A stretch of DNA of 64,000 nt from Halorhabdus sp. BNX81 (GTDB lineage: Archaea > Halobacteriota > Halobacteria > Halobacteriales > Haloarculaceae). Below, piece by piece: positions 27,100 through 36,540 of this stretch. The DNA lies in the NCBI RefSeq assembly GCF_029229925.1, contig NZ_CP107254.1, positions 1,612,001-1,676,000 on the forward strand, given 5' to 3'. Position 1 is the stretch's first letter. Each line of letters opens with the position of its first letter. Under the pieces are notes generated by a model. That model saw only the letters and a list, made by a program, of their open reading frames with translations. It did not search any database and was not told the DNA's origin. A program made the position numbers and the translations under genes.

Positions 27100-27504
27100 A
27101 TGGCGAGCATTCCCGCCGCGTTTCAGGACCTCTTCGAGAAACGGACCTTCGCCCATCTGACCACGATGACCGCAGACGGGAAGCCACACACAACACCCGT
27201 GTGGGTCGACTACGACGCCGACGACGACCGGATTCTGATCAATACCGAACGCGGGCGACGCAAGGAGCGGAACGTGGCCCGCGACCCGACAGTTTCGGTG
27301 AGCATGACAGACCCGGACAACCCCTATCGGTTCCTGTCGGTGACCGGCGAAGTCGAATCGACGACGACCGAGGGCGCACGTGAGCACATCGACGCGCTCG
27401 CACAGCGATATCTCGACGAGGAGGAGTATCCGACACCGATCGAGACCGAGCGGGTCATTCTTCGGATCAGCGCTGTGGAAGTCATCACGGGTGACGTAGA
27501 GTGA
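27100..27504 (+). CDS. PPOX-class split-barrel protein, probably F420- or flavin-dependent
   Basis: 134 residues, the compact split beta-barrel of the pyridoxamine 5'-phosphate oxidase superfamily. FAHLTTMTADGKPHTTPVWV is the characteristic first hairpin, and RRKERNVARDPTVSVSM carries basic residues for the cofactor phosphate. The size and these motifs fit the F420-dependent PPOX subgroup found in haloarchaea and actinobacteria. The substrate is unknown. The ATG at 27100 gives the normal N-terminus; longer starts overlap the kinase gene. Confidence 0.88.
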   Translation: MASIPAAFQDLFEKRTFAHLTTMTADGKPHTTPVWVDYDADDDRILINTERGRRKERNVARDPTVSVSMTDPDNPYRFLSVTGEVESTTTEGAREHIDALAQRYLDEEEYPTPIETERVILRISAVEVITGDVE

Positions 27505-27514
27505 CCCGCCTGGC

Positions 27515-28270
27515 CTACAACTCGGCGGTCAACCCGTCGCGAGCGACGGCGACCGCGCCGTCGTAACGCTCGCGAACCGACGCGACCATTTCCTGATGAC
27601 GACCGTCAGTGTGGGGATAGAGGTGCGTGAGATATAGCGTCCCAACAGTAGCGTCGGCTGCATCGAGGGCTGTCCCCAGTGACGCAGGCGTCGCGTGGTT
27701 GTCCGTCTCGATGTCGTCCGGGAACGAACAGTCGTGAACCAAAACCTCGGCCCCGTCGGCGACGGTGAGAAATTCGGGAACCGCCACGGTGTCGCCGCTG
27801 AAGACGACTGCGGGACGGTCAGTGCCGGTCGGCGAGAGTCGGTAGCCAAAGCCGGCCATCGAGTGGTGGATCTCCCGCGCCGAAATGTCGAAACCCGCGA
27901 GCATCGTCTCACCGACCTCGATGTCGGCCACCGTCGGCTCGACGTGTTTCCGGAGGTAGCCGTGGATATCGAGGAGTTCGTCGAGGAGGGATTCGGTACC
28001 GGATGGGCCGACGATCCGGAGCGGCGGGGCGTCAGCCAGCCAGCGGGCCTTCAACAGGGGTAGTAGATCCGCGACGTGGTCGAGGTGGTGATGGGTGAGA
28101 AGGACGGCGTCGAGGTCGGTGTACCCTGAGTCGGTCGCTGCCAGCGCGTCGAGGATACCGCTCCCGCAGTCGATCAGCAGTCGGTTGCCGTCGGCTTCGA
28201 GCAACAGTCCGGTCTGGTTGCGGTCGCCGGTGGGCATGGCACTCCCCGTCCCCAGAAACGTCAGTTGCAT
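27515..28270 (-). CDS. MBL-fold metallo-hydrolase (RNase Z-like)
   Basis: 251 residues. MQLTFLGTGSAMPTGDRNQ and the zinc motif LLTHHHLDHVADLL (HxHxDH) are those of the RNase Z/arylsulfatase branch of metallo-beta-lactamase folds. Further ligands are likely in FSGDTVAVPE, VHDCSF and LTHLYPH. The exosite arm of true tRNA 3' processing RNase Z is not evident, so the substrate stays open. It is divergent from leuS, with about 110 bp between starts. Confidence 0.88.
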   Translation of the reverse strand: MQLTFLGTGSAMPTGDRNQTGLLLEADGNRLLIDCGSGILDALAATDSGYTDLDAVLLTHHHLDHVADLLPLLKARWLADAPPLRIVGPSGTESLLDELLDIHGYLRKHVEPTVADIEVGETMLAGFDISAREIHHSMAGFGYRLSPTGTDRPAVVFSGDTVAVPEFLTVADGAEVLVHDCSFPDDIETDNHATPASLGTALDAADATVGTLYLTHLYPHTDGRHQEMVASVRERYDGAVAVARDGLTAEL

Positions 28271-28379
28271 ACTCGTGGGTGCGCCGACGAACACAAAAGC
28301 ATTCCCGGGACTATGGGGGCTATTTGAGGAGATCGTCCCGCAAGTTTTTGTCTCGACTCCGGTAAGGACGAGCAAGGAA

Positions 28380-31073
28380 ATGTCTCACCGAGATCGGTAT
28401 TCCTCCCAGGCAGTCCAGGAGATCTGGCAGTTCGAGTGGGATCGCAAAGACATCTACGAGTGTCCACCGGACGCCGAGAATCCGACGTACGTTCTCGGCA
28501 TGTTTCCCTATACGTCCGGGAACCTCCACATGGGCCACGTCCGCAACTACGCGATCACCGATGCCTACGCCCGGTATCGGCGGATGTGTGGGGACGATGT
28601 CCTCCAACCGATGGGCTGGGATGCGTTCGGGTTGCCCGCCGAGAACGCCGCCGAGCGCCAACTGACGGACCCCCAGTCCTGGACGGAGACCTGCATCGAG
28701 GACATGCGCGAGGAGATGGAGGCGATGGGGTTTGGCTACGACTGGAGTCGGGAGTTCACGACCAGCGACCCCGAATACTACCAGTGGAACCAGTGGTTCT
28801 TCGAGCGGTTCTACGAGGAAGGGCTGGTGGAGTACGAGGCTGCCGCTGTCAACTGGTGTCCGAACTGCGAGACCGTGCTGGCGGACGCCCAGGTCGAACC
28901 GGCACCCGACGAGGACGACCACGATCACGACGCCGGCGTCGACGGGCCGGTTTCGAGCCAGGGTGTCTGCTGGCGGTGTGAGACGCCGGTCGAGACCCGT
29001 GAACTCGACCAGTGGTTCTTTTCGATCACCGACTACGCCGAGGAGTTGCTTGCAGGCCTCGACGAACTCGACGGGTGGCCAGAGAGCGTCCGGGAGATCC
29101 AGCGCAACTGGATCGGCAAACAGGACGGGGCGAACGTGACCTTCGAGGTGCCCGAGTACGGCACCGTCGACGCGTTCACGACCCGTCTGGATACGATCTA
29201 CGGCGCGACCTTCCTCGCCGTCTCGCCGGGTCACGAACTGGCCCGTAAACTGGCCGCGAAAGACGATGCAGTGGCGACGTATCTGGACGGAACGCGGGGA
29301 CGATCGGAAGCCGAGCGGCGGTCAACGGCGAGTGGCGTCGAAACCAGCGTCCGCGCGATCCACCCACTGACCGGCGAGGAGATGCCGATCTACGTCGCCG
29401 AGTACGTCCTCGACGACGTGGGGACGGGGGCTGTCATGGGCGTGCCCGCCCACAACGAGCGCGATCACGCCTTCGCGAGCGAACACGACCTGCCGATCGA
29501 GCCGGTCCTGAAAGGCGATACCGACGAACACGACTTCTCCTCGGCCGCCGATACCGGCGAGGGCACTCTCGAAAACAGCGAGGCGTACGACGGCCTGGAC
29601 ACCGAGACGGCCCGCGACCGATTGCTCGCCGACCTGGATGTCGCCGAGTCCGCCGTCACCTATCGGCTGCGGGACTGGCTCATCTCCCGGCAGCGCTACT
29701 GGGGGACGCCGATCCCGGTCGTCCATTGTGAGGCGTGTGGCCCCGTCCTGGTTCCAGAGGACGAACTCCCGGTCGAGTTGCCCGAGTACGAACCGACAGC
29801 AGGGAACCCGCTGGCCGAGAACAGCGAGTTCGTGGAAACGACGTGTCCGGAGTGTGGCGCGGACGCCCGCCGGGAGACCGACACGATGGACACCTTCGTC
29901 GACTCGTCGTGGTACTTCCTGCGATTTCTCTCGGCCGCACAAGCGGACACGCCGTTCGACACGGACCAGGCAGCCGAGTGGCTGCCCGTCGACGTCTACG
30001 TCGGCGGCGAGGAACACGCCGTCCTCCACCTGCTTTACATCCGGTTTTTCGCCCGCGTGCTCTCCGATCTCGGTCTCCTCGAGGAGAGCGAGCCCGTCCA
30101 ACGACTCGTCAACCAGGGGACGGTACTGCACGGCGGCGAGAAGATGTCGACGGCGAAGGGGAACGTCATCACGCCCCACGAGTACGGCCCGGAGACGACC
30201 CGATTGTTCGTCCTCGGGGCCGCTCACCCGCGCCAGGACTTCGAGTGGACCGCCAAGGACGTGAGTTCGGCCTACGATCTCCAGCAACAGCTCTACGAGA
30301 TGGTACAGTCGTTCGTCGGGCGCGAAAGCGATCGGGGCGAGCGCGAGCCCAGAGACGACTACCTCGACCGGGAGATCGACCGGACGATCGCCGCAACGAC
30401 CGAAGAGTTCGACGCGTTCCGATTCCACCGGGCGATTTCGGAGATTCGATCGCTTGCGGGCGTGCTCGGACAGTACACCGAAGTGGGGCCAGTCCACGAA
30501 ACAGTGTATCGACGTGGACTCGAGACGATTGCGGCGCTGATCGCGCCGATCACTCCCTATCTGGCCGAAGAGCTCTGGAATCTGCTACGATGTGACGGGC
30601 TCGCCGCCGAAGCCGACTGGCCACAGCCGGCGGCGGCGGTCGGCGACTACCGGATCGAGCGCTCGCTGATCGAGACGACGCGGGCCGACGTCCGGGACAT
30701 CTGTGAGGTTGCCGGGATCGACGACCCCGAAGCGATCACGTTGGTCATCGCCCCCGAGTGGAAGTACCGCGCCTACGAGACAGTTCGGAGGGCCGATCCC
30801 GAGAGCGCGGTCGTCAGCGAGGCGTTCGAAGACGACCTTGTCGCCGACCACCGGGACGTAGCGGGGCCGTATCTCGCCGACTTACAGGAGCGTCGTCGGT
30901 CGCTGGAACCCGTGCTTGAACCGACCACTGAGCAGGCGGTCCTGGAACGGGCGGCGTGGCTGCTCCGAGAAGAGTTCGACGCGTCGATCAGCGTCGAGAC
31001 GGCGGAAGCGACGCAAGACGCTGACCTGGCCGAGCGTGCCGATCCCGGCAAACCCGCGATCCACATCGAGTGA
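28380..31073 (+). CDS. leuS: Leucyl-tRNA synthetase, bacterial type
   Basis: 897 residues, class Ia. The HIGH motif is HMGH (H50-H53) and the KMSKS motif is KMSTAKGN (588-595). The zinc module (CPNC, then CWRC) comes before the editing insertion and is followed by the segment ITDYAEELLAGLDELDGWP and RNWIGKQ. This order and these signatures are those of bacterial LeuRS rather than the archaeal/eukaryotic form. A second zinc cluster (CEACG, then CPECG) lies between editing domain and KMSKS. Bacterial-type LeuRS is known in haloarchaea (Natrialba). The ATG at 28380 is the natural start; sequence upstream overlaps the divergent gene. Confidence 0.97.
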   Translation: MSHRDRYSSQAVQEIWQFEWDRKDIYECPPDAENPTYVLGMFPYTSGNLHMGHVRNYAITDAYARYRRMCGDDVLQPMGWDAFGLPAENAAERQLTDPQSWTETCIEDMREEMEAMGFGYDWSREFTTSDPEYYQWNQWFFERFYEEGLVEYEAAAVNWCPNCETVLADAQVEPAPDEDDHDHDAGVDGPVSSQGVCWRCETPVETRELDQWFFSITDYAEELLAGLDELDGWPESVREIQRNWIGKQDGANVTFEVPEYGTVDAFTTRLDTIYGATFLAVSPGHELARKLAAKDDAVATYLDGTRGRSEAERRSTASGVETSVRAIHPLTGEEMPIYVAEYVLDDVGTGAVMGVPAHNERDHAFASEHDLPIEPVLKGDTDEHDFSSAADTGEGTLENSEAYDGLDTETARDRLLADLDVAESAVTYRLRDWLISRQRYWGTPIPVVHCEACGPVLVPEDELPVELPEYEPTAGNPLAENSEFVETTCPECGADARRETDTMDTFVDSSWYFLRFLSAAQADTPFDTDQAAEWLPVDVYVGGEEHAVLHLLYIRFFARVLSDLGLLEESEPVQRLVNQGTVLHGGEKMSTAKGNVITPHEYGPETTRLFVLGAAHPRQDFEWTAKDVSSAYDLQQQLYEMVQSFVGRESDRGEREPRDDYLDREIDRTIAATTEEFDAFRFHRAISEIRSLAGVLGQYTEVGPVHETVYRRGLETIAALIAPITPYLAEELWNLLRCDGLAAEADWPQPAAAVGDYRIERSLIETTRADVRDICEVAGIDDPEAITLVIAPEWKYRAYETVRRADPESAVVSEAFEDDLVADHRDVAGPYLADLQERRRSLEPVLEPTTEQAVLERAAWLLREEFDASISVETAEATQDADLAERADPGKPAIHIE

Positions 31074-31081
31074 GCGGCTGG

Positions 31082-31711
31082 TTAGTCCTCGGCGACATCA
31101 GCCAAAAGCGTCGTCTCGACGTACCGGTCGAGTTCGCGACGAGTCTGGTCGAACAGTTCCCACTCGCCCAGCGTGACACACCGATCGAGCGTGCCGTACA
31201 GTGTCGAATAGAGGAAAGCAGCCGTCCGATCGGCATCGACTTCGACAAAGGTTCCTTGTTCGATACCGGCCTCGATCGTCTCGGTGAGCTCGGCGACGAT
31301 GAGCGCGTCCGAGCGTTCGAATTGATCCCGATATGCCGGGTTGTGCGGCGTCTGGGCGCGCATCTCGAGCAGCGCCTGGAAGAACTGTCGCTGTGCCTCG
31401 TCCGGATCGGACGGGGCGAGTTTCTCGAAGAGCGCGGTCAGTCGCTGTCGGGGTTCTGTCATCTCGGTGTCCTGCAGATCGGCCTCGAGTCGATCGAGTA
31501 AATAGGCCAGAAAGTCCGCCAGGAGATCGTCCTTGTCGTCGTAATGATAGTACAGCAGCGACTGACTCTTCTCGAACTCCTCGCCGATTCTGGAGATGGT
31601 TGTCCCGGCGTACCCGTGGGCACACAGTGCTCGATAGGTCGCCGCCATGATCTCCTCGTCGGTCGAGTCCGTCGTCTCGAACCACCCGGTCACTGTATCA
31701 CCCCCTGCCAC
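31082..31711 (-). CDS. TetR-family transcriptional regulator
   Basis: 209 residues. The N-terminal DNA-binding domain is EEIMAATYRALCAHGYAGTTI, then RIGEEFEKSQSLLYYHYDDKDDLL, a textbook TetR helix-turn-helix. The C-terminal ~140 residues are the helical ligand-binding domain. It is the downstream gene of a two-gene minus-strand unit with the prenyl-synthase-like gene (120 bp gap) and divergent from the MMPL exporter, a common arrangement for a TetR repressor of an efflux pump. Two candidate operators lie in the divergent promoter region. It converges with leuS, 8 bp apart. Confidence 0.93.
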   Translation of the reverse strand: MAGGDTVTGWFETTDSTDEEIMAATYRALCAHGYAGTTISRIGEEFEKSQSLLYYHYDDKDDLLADFLAYLLDRLEADLQDTEMTEPRQRLTALFEKLAPSDPDEAQRQFFQALLEMRAQTPHNPAYRDQFERSDALIVAELTETIEAGIEQGTFVEVDADRTAAFLYSTLYGTLDRCVTLGEWELFDQTRRELDRYVETTLLADVAED

Positions 31712-31831
31712 GGTTGTGGTCGCCGGTCACGGAACCGTTTCGAAGCGGAAATCGGCTTCCGGTCGGCGTCCGTCCGGGTCACGGGATGCCGACCGATCGG
31801 GTTCGTGGCGACAGCAGTCGCCGCAGGTAAC

Positions 31832-32680
31832 TCACTCATGGATGTTGGGGCGATGTTCGACGGCGTTCGGACACCGTGAGGTGGCAAACGACCGAAGCGT
31901 CTCGGTCGCGGACGACTGTGGGAGTGGATCCAAAAGCCCCCGGAGACGATCCGGATCGCCGACAGAGACGACATCACTAGCCGACCACTTGCCGGGCATC
32001 GTCTCGGCGACGACATCCGTCTGGTCGTCGGCAGGAGACTGTCCGTCAGGTCGCCAGCGAGCGATCCCGAGTGCCGCGCCGGCTTCTCGGAGCGCCGATC
32101 GCGAATCCGGGTCGCTACCTCCCAGCAGTCCGGCGATATCACCCGCCGTCGCCATCACGATCGGATCGATCGGGACCGAGTCCGGCGCTGAGGAATCCTC
32201 GGCCCGTGTTTCTTCCAGTCGGCTCCACAAGGAAGCAAGCCGTTGACTCGCGTCCGAGAGTGAATCGAAACAGGCCTGCCGGACTGACGGGTCACTTTTG
32301 ACGGATCCCATCGCCGTGTACGCGAGCGAATGGAGATAATCGCTGGTCAACAGCGCCTGGTCACGGTCCAACGCCCCAGTGTCGAAGCCGGCCGCTTGAG
32401 CGTTAGCTACTGCCTGTCCGTAGACGAGTTCGACACTCGTTGCTGCCGGGAGGATGTCCTCAATATCGATGTCCGCCGAACCAGTCTGTGCGCCCACGAC
32501 GAGCCACTGGCCACGGATCCGGTCCGACATCTTTCCAAGCAATGTACGTGCATCGTCGACGAGGGCGTCCGGTGCGCTCGGCAGGACAGATCCGAGATGA
32601 TCGTCGACTGTCTCGCCGATCACACCCGGATCGAGTGGATCGGACGAGCGCATGCTACCCACTGGCGTATTGTTCCCCAT
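31832..32680 (-). CDS. Polyprenyl-synthase-like helical protein, probably inactive
   Basis: 282 residues from the ATG at 32680 (a TTG at 32704 lies inside a candidate operator). A stretch resembling prenyl synthases is visible in LLTSDYLHSLAYTAMGSV, near the place where that family reads GDYLxxxAF, and helices with ELVYGQAVANAQAAG precede it. The two Asp-rich DDxxD motifs that bind Mg-diphosphate are not present, so catalysis of chain elongation is unlikely. It may be a non-catalytic member of the isoprenoid synthase fold. Homology is weak and could be wrong. It is the first gene of a minus-strand pair with the TetR regulator. Confidence 0.5.
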   Translation of the reverse strand: MGNNTPVGSMRSSDPLDPGVIGETVDDHLGSVLPSAPDALVDDARTLLGKMSDRIRGQWLVVGAQTGSADIDIEDILPAATSVELVYGQAVANAQAAGFDTGALDRDQALLTSDYLHSLAYTAMGSVKSDPSVRQACFDSLSDASQRLASLWSRLEETRAEDSSAPDSVPIDPIVMATAGDIAGLLGGSDPDSRSALREAGAALGIARWRPDGQSPADDQTDVVAETMPGKWSASDVVSVGDPDRLRGLLDPLPQSSATETLRSFATSRCPNAVEHRPNIHE

Positions 32681-32688
32681 GCCGATAA

Positions 32689-32703
32689 TTGAACGGTTAG
32701 TCA
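32689..32703. promoter_or_regulatory. Candidate TetR operator, site 1
   Basis: TTGAACG-GTTAG-TCA lies just upstream of the prenyl-synthase-like gene. It shares the pattern TTGAACG-N5-TCA with site 2 about 110 bp away in the same divergent intergenic region; both are imperfect palindromes. Confidence 0.4.
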
Positions 32704-32797
32704 ATGATCAATCTTTGGATTTTATGTATCAGCTGTTCGCGGAGACGGGGGGTAGGTTCGAAGCTCGGGTGCTGAACTCCCGAGAAAGCGGAACTAT

Positions 32798-32812
32798 TTG
32801 AACGAACATTCA
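32798..32812. promoter_or_regulatory. Candidate TetR operator, site 2
   Basis: TTGAACG-AACAT-TCA contains the palindromic ends TGAA and TTCA. It overlaps an AT-rich CTATTTG stretch and precedes a TATA-like CCTATAACC (about 32828-32836) of the MMPL gene, so binding would affect the exporter promoter. Confidence 0.42.
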
Positions 32813-32887
32813 GTAAATTCCGGAAAGCCTATAACCAACTCGCCCGGAAAGGCGATACTACGAATGACTGGTTTCAGATATCGTATT

Positions 32888-32893
32888 GGAGGT
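32888..32893 (+). promoter_or_regulatory. Shine-Dalgarno site of the MMPL exporter
   Basis: GGAGGT ends five bases before the ATG at 32899. Most genes here look leaderless, so this well-placed site indicates a leadered mRNA and fixes the start codon. Confidence 0.75.
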
Positions 32894-32898
32894 CCACA

Positions 32899-35800
32899 AT
32901 GAGCCTGACCGACAGGGTCGTCGACGCGATCACCGATCATACGAAAGCAGCGATCGCGGTGATGCTCGTCGTGACAGTCCTCGTCGGCGCGGGGGCCGCT
33001 CAGGTGGACCAGACGTCGTCGCTCGATCAGTTCCAGTCGGACACACCCGAAGCAGCGGACCTGGATTATATCGACCAGAACTTCTCGACTGGGGCTGAAA
33101 ACACGACCACGGCACAGATTATCGTTCGTGGGGAGAACGTCCTCAGCAACGAGACGTTGATCGAGACGGTAGAATACCAACAAGCCCTCAGGAACAACGC
33201 GACTGTCGGGCCCACCTTGGCCGAAGGGTCACCCACAACCGGTATCGCCAACGCGATCGCAACGGCCGCGATCCAGCGCGAACGAGGGGCCGAGTTGCAG
33301 GCCACGCTCGCGGAGTTCCGGCAGCTGAACGCGACCGTCCAGGAGCAACGGACCCAGCTACAGGAACAACGCGCTGCGCTCCAGGCGAATCGAACTGAAT
33401 TCAACCAAACGCGGGAGGCGGTCGCGACGCGAGCGGCCCAGCTGAACGCGACGGCCCAGAGCCTCCGGACCGCCCTCACTACACTCCGTGAGGACCCATC
33501 GGCGAGTGTTCGGGACCGGTTCGACGCGGTGGCCCAGAATGCGCCAGTGACGTTGAACGAAACCCACTACGCGACGTTCCGGACAGCCGCTCAGGATCTC
33601 CGGAACGCGACCGACCAGGAGTCGATCCAGTCGGCGTACGAACTCGGCACGCAGGGGGTCCTCGCCGCGGAGTACCAGACCCTTCAAACTCGCCAACAGT
33701 CCCTCGAAGCGTGGGGCCAGGCCCTCCAGGAACGGGGCGCTGCCCTCCAAGAGCAGGGAGCGTCACTTCGCGAGCAGGGTGAACGCCTCGAAGAACTCGG
33801 CGCGACCCTCCAGGAGCAGCGTGCAGCCCTCGAGAACGTCTCCGGGATCACACTCGACGAGCAGATCACCCAACTTGCGTCGATGAACACCACCGAGCTC
33901 GAATCGACGATCGAACTCGTGCTCGGCGACGGCGAAAACGGTGGCGGGAACGGCGCCCTGGGGCTGATGTCCAGCGAGTACGAGCAGGGATCGACGACCG
34001 CCGAGGCGACGATGCTGCTGGTCACCCAGCGGACCGACAGCGCTGTCGCGCCCGGCGGGACTGTCTCCGACCGGATCGTCGACTCCCAGCTTGCGATGCA
34101 GGACCTCGGTGGGGACTTCGACGAGGAGTATCTGGTCTTCGGGAGCGGGTTGATCACCGACGAGATCAACCGCTCGATGAGCGACAGCATGCTGATCGTC
34201 GGCCCGCTCGCGCTGATCTTCGTTCTGGCAGCGCTGGCGATCGGGTACCGTGACATTCTCGATATCCTGCTTGGCCTGTTCGGTATCGGTGCGGTCCTGA
34301 TCTGGACGTTCGGGTTCATGGGCTGGGCCGACATCAGCTTCAACCAGATCTTCATCGCCGTGCCCGTACTGTTGATCGGGCTCTCGATCGACTACGCGAT
34401 CCACATCTTCATGCGCCATCGCGAGCGACGCAACGACGCGGACCGCGGTCCACGCGAGGCGATGCGGGTCGCATTGGGTGGCGTCGGCGTCGCGCTCACG
34501 CTGGTGACCGCGACGACAGTCATCGGCTTCCTCTCGAACCTGACGAGCCCGGTCCCCCCGATTCAGGACTTCGGTATCGTGAGCTCCGTCGGAATCGTGG
34601 CTGCGCTGTTGGTCTTTGGCGTCCTGATTCCGGCGCTCAAAGTCGAACTCGACGAGGTTCTCGAAGGCTTCGGCATCGACCGCCGCAAGCGAGCGATCGG
34701 AACCGGTGGCGGCCGACTCAGCCAGCTACTCAAAGTCGGATCGATCGGCGCACGGAAGATCCCCTACGTGATCATCGTCCTCGCCGTGTTGCTCTCGGTC
34801 GGCGGTGCCTACGCAGGAACACAGGTCGACACGAGCTTTGCTCAGGAAGACTTCCTCGCCGAGGATCCACCGGGATGGATGGAAGACCTCCCGGAGCCGT
34901 TCAAACCCGGCGAATACACCGCGAAGAACAACCTCCAGTACGTCAACGAGCGGTTCGTCCGGGAGGACTCACAGGCCCAATTGCTGATACGCGATGATGT
35001 CGCGACAGCCGACGGGACTGAACAGCTGGCCGAGGCACGAGGGACGATCGCGGAGAAGGACGTCACGCAGAAACTCCCCGGCGGTCAACCCGACGTGCGG
35101 TCACCCCTGTCGGTAATAGAAACCGTTGCCGCCCAAAACGAGACGTTCAATGCGACGTTATCCGCTGCGGACACCGACAATGACCGCGTTCCGGACGAGA
35201 ACGTCGCCGGCGTCTACGATACGCTCTATGACGTCGCACCCCAGCAGGCCCAGTCAGTCCTCTATCGGGACGACGGGGAGTACGCGGCTGCCCGGATCGT
35301 CGTGACGATCCAGGGGACTGCATCGAGTACTGACGTAACCGACCAGATGCGGTCGGTCGCCGATTCGCTCTCGGAAAACGGCCTCGAAGCGTCCGCCACC
35401 GGCCAGACGATCATCTTCGAGATCGTCCAGAATCAGCTCCTGGAGACGGTGATCCAGAGTCTGTTGATCACGCTCGTGGCCGTCTTCGCGTTCCTGATGG
35501 TCGTCTATCGGATCAGTGATGGCAGTGCGACCCTCGGGTTCGTGACGCTGCTGCCGGTCGTCCTCAGCGTGGCGTGGATCCTGGGGACGATGTACGCCTT
35601 CGGCATCCCTTTCAACGTGATGACGGGGATGATCACGAGCCTGACTGTCGGGCTCGGGGTCGCCTACAGTATCCACCTCAGCGAACGATACAACCAGGAG
35701 CTCGAAGAGACCGGTTCGGTCTTCGAAGCCCTCGACCGGGCAGTCACCGGGACCGGCGGGGCACTGCTGGGTAGTGCCGCGACGACGGTCGGTGGGTTCG

Positions 35801-36504
35801 GCGTGCTCGTGTTCGCCATCCTGCCGCCGCTCCAGCAGTTCGGGCTGATCACCGGCCTGACGATCATCTATGCGTTCCTCGCGAGCGTGCTCGTCCTCCC
35901 GAGCCTGCTGGTCGTCTGGACGCGCCTCTTTGGCCCCGAAGACGCGTTCGGGGGCGGCGGAGACTCCGACGATGACACAACCGATATCGAGACCGCGGAA
36001 CCGACGGATGCCCCAGGACCGAGCGTCGAACGCGATCTCGCGCCCAGCCACGTGGCTCCGGGTGGCGAGGTGGCAGTGACGCTTTCGATCGACAACCCAC
36101 CGGAACGACTTGCGATCAGAGAACGGCTGGCCGGTACCGAGCTGGCACTGTACGGGACAAGCCCCGATCCGACGGAGTTTGCGACCCAGGGATCGACGTT
36201 GTTTCTGGCCTTCGAGGACGTCGACGGCCGCATCGTCGTCGAATACGACGCGACAGTGCCGGCGGATACCGCCGGCGGCACGACTCTGCCGATCGACGGT
36301 GCCGTCTTCGTCGACGGTGACGACATCGCGATCGAGGGGGCGGATTCGGTTGCGGTCGTCACCGATGTCCTCGAGCGCGTCCTGGCCGAGGGACAGGTCA
36401 CCGACAACGATCTGCGACTGGCGGCCGATCACTTCGCGACAGGACAACTCTCCGACGACGAGTTCGAGCGCGTCTGTCAACTGTGGGTAGCGGACCAAAA
36501 CTGA
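32899..36504 (+). CDS. MMPL/RND-superfamily exporter with Gln-rich coiled coil
   Basis: 1201 residues. Two homologous halves each have one leading membrane helix, an extracellular domain and five more helices; the cores carry VLLIGLSIDYAIHIF and TVGLGVAYSIHLSERY, the RND/MMPL helix-4 signature with buried polar residues. The first external domain (~130-330) is an unusually long coiled coil rich in Leu, Gln, Glu and Ala (units like LQEQRAALQ and LQEQGASLREQ). After the last helix, an extra ~190-residue cytosolic tail contains a beta-rich segment (VAPGGEVAVTLSIDN) and a helical end. Likely exports a lipid or hydrophobic compound; regulated by the divergent TetR gene by inference. Confidence 0.92.
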   Translation: MSLTDRVVDAITDHTKAAIAVMLVVTVLVGAGAAQVDQTSSLDQFQSDTPEAADLDYIDQNFSTGAENTTTAQIIVRGENVLSNETLIETVEYQQALRNNATVGPTLAEGSPTTGIANAIATAAIQRERGAELQATLAEFRQLNATVQEQRTQLQEQRAALQANRTEFNQTREAVATRAAQLNATAQSLRTALTTLREDPSASVRDRFDAVAQNAPVTLNETHYATFRTAAQDLRNATDQESIQSAYELGTQGVLAAEYQTLQTRQQSLEAWGQALQERGAALQEQGASLREQGERLEELGATLQEQRAALENVSGITLDEQITQLASMNTTELESTIELVLGDGENGGGNGALGLMSSEYEQGSTTAEATMLLVTQRTDSAVAPGGTVSDRIVDSQLAMQDLGGDFDEEYLVFGSGLITDEINRSMSDSMLIVGPLALIFVLAALAIGYRDILDILLGLFGIGAVLIWTFGFMGWADISFNQIFIAVPVLLIGLSIDYAIHIFMRHRERRNDADRGPREAMRVALGGVGVALTLVTATTVIGFLSNLTSPVPPIQDFGIVSSVGIVAALLVFGVLIPALKVELDEVLEGFGIDRRKRAIGTGGGRLSQLLKVGSIGARKIPYVIIVLAVLLSVGGAYAGTQVDTSFAQEDFLAEDPPGWMEDLPEPFKPGEYTAKNNLQYVNERFVREDSQAQLLIRDDVATADGTEQLAEARGTIAEKDVTQKLPGGQPDVRSPLSVIETVAAQNETFNATLSAADTDNDRVPDENVAGVYDTLYDVAPQQAQSVLYRDDGEYAAARIVVTIQGTASSTDVTDQMRSVADSLSENGLEASATGQTIIFEIVQNQLLETVIQSLLITLVAVFAFLMVVYRISDGSATLGFVTLLPVVLSVAWILGTMYAFGIPFNVMTGMITSLTVGLGVAYSIHLSERYNQELEETGSVFEALDRAVTGTGGALLGSAATTVGGFGVLVFAILPPLQQFGLITGLTIIYAFLASVLVLPSLLVVWTRLFGPEDAFGGGGDSDDDTTDIETAEPTDAPGPSVERDLAPSHVAPGGEVAVTLSIDNPPERLAIRERLAGTELALYGTSPDPTEFATQGSTLFLAFEDVDGRIVVEYDATVPADTAGGTTLPIDGAVFVDGDDIAIEGADSVAVVTDVLERVLAEGQVTDNDLRLAADHFATGQLSDDEFERVCQLWVADQN

Positions 36505-36540
36505 GACGGCCATCAAAATCGGGCGAACCGGTGGCGACAA

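Noticed and set aside
32899..36504. Repeat-driven artefact or assembly duplication in the LQEQ region
   Set aside because: The units differ in DNA sequence and length, so they are protein-level heptads, not a nucleotide tandem repeat.
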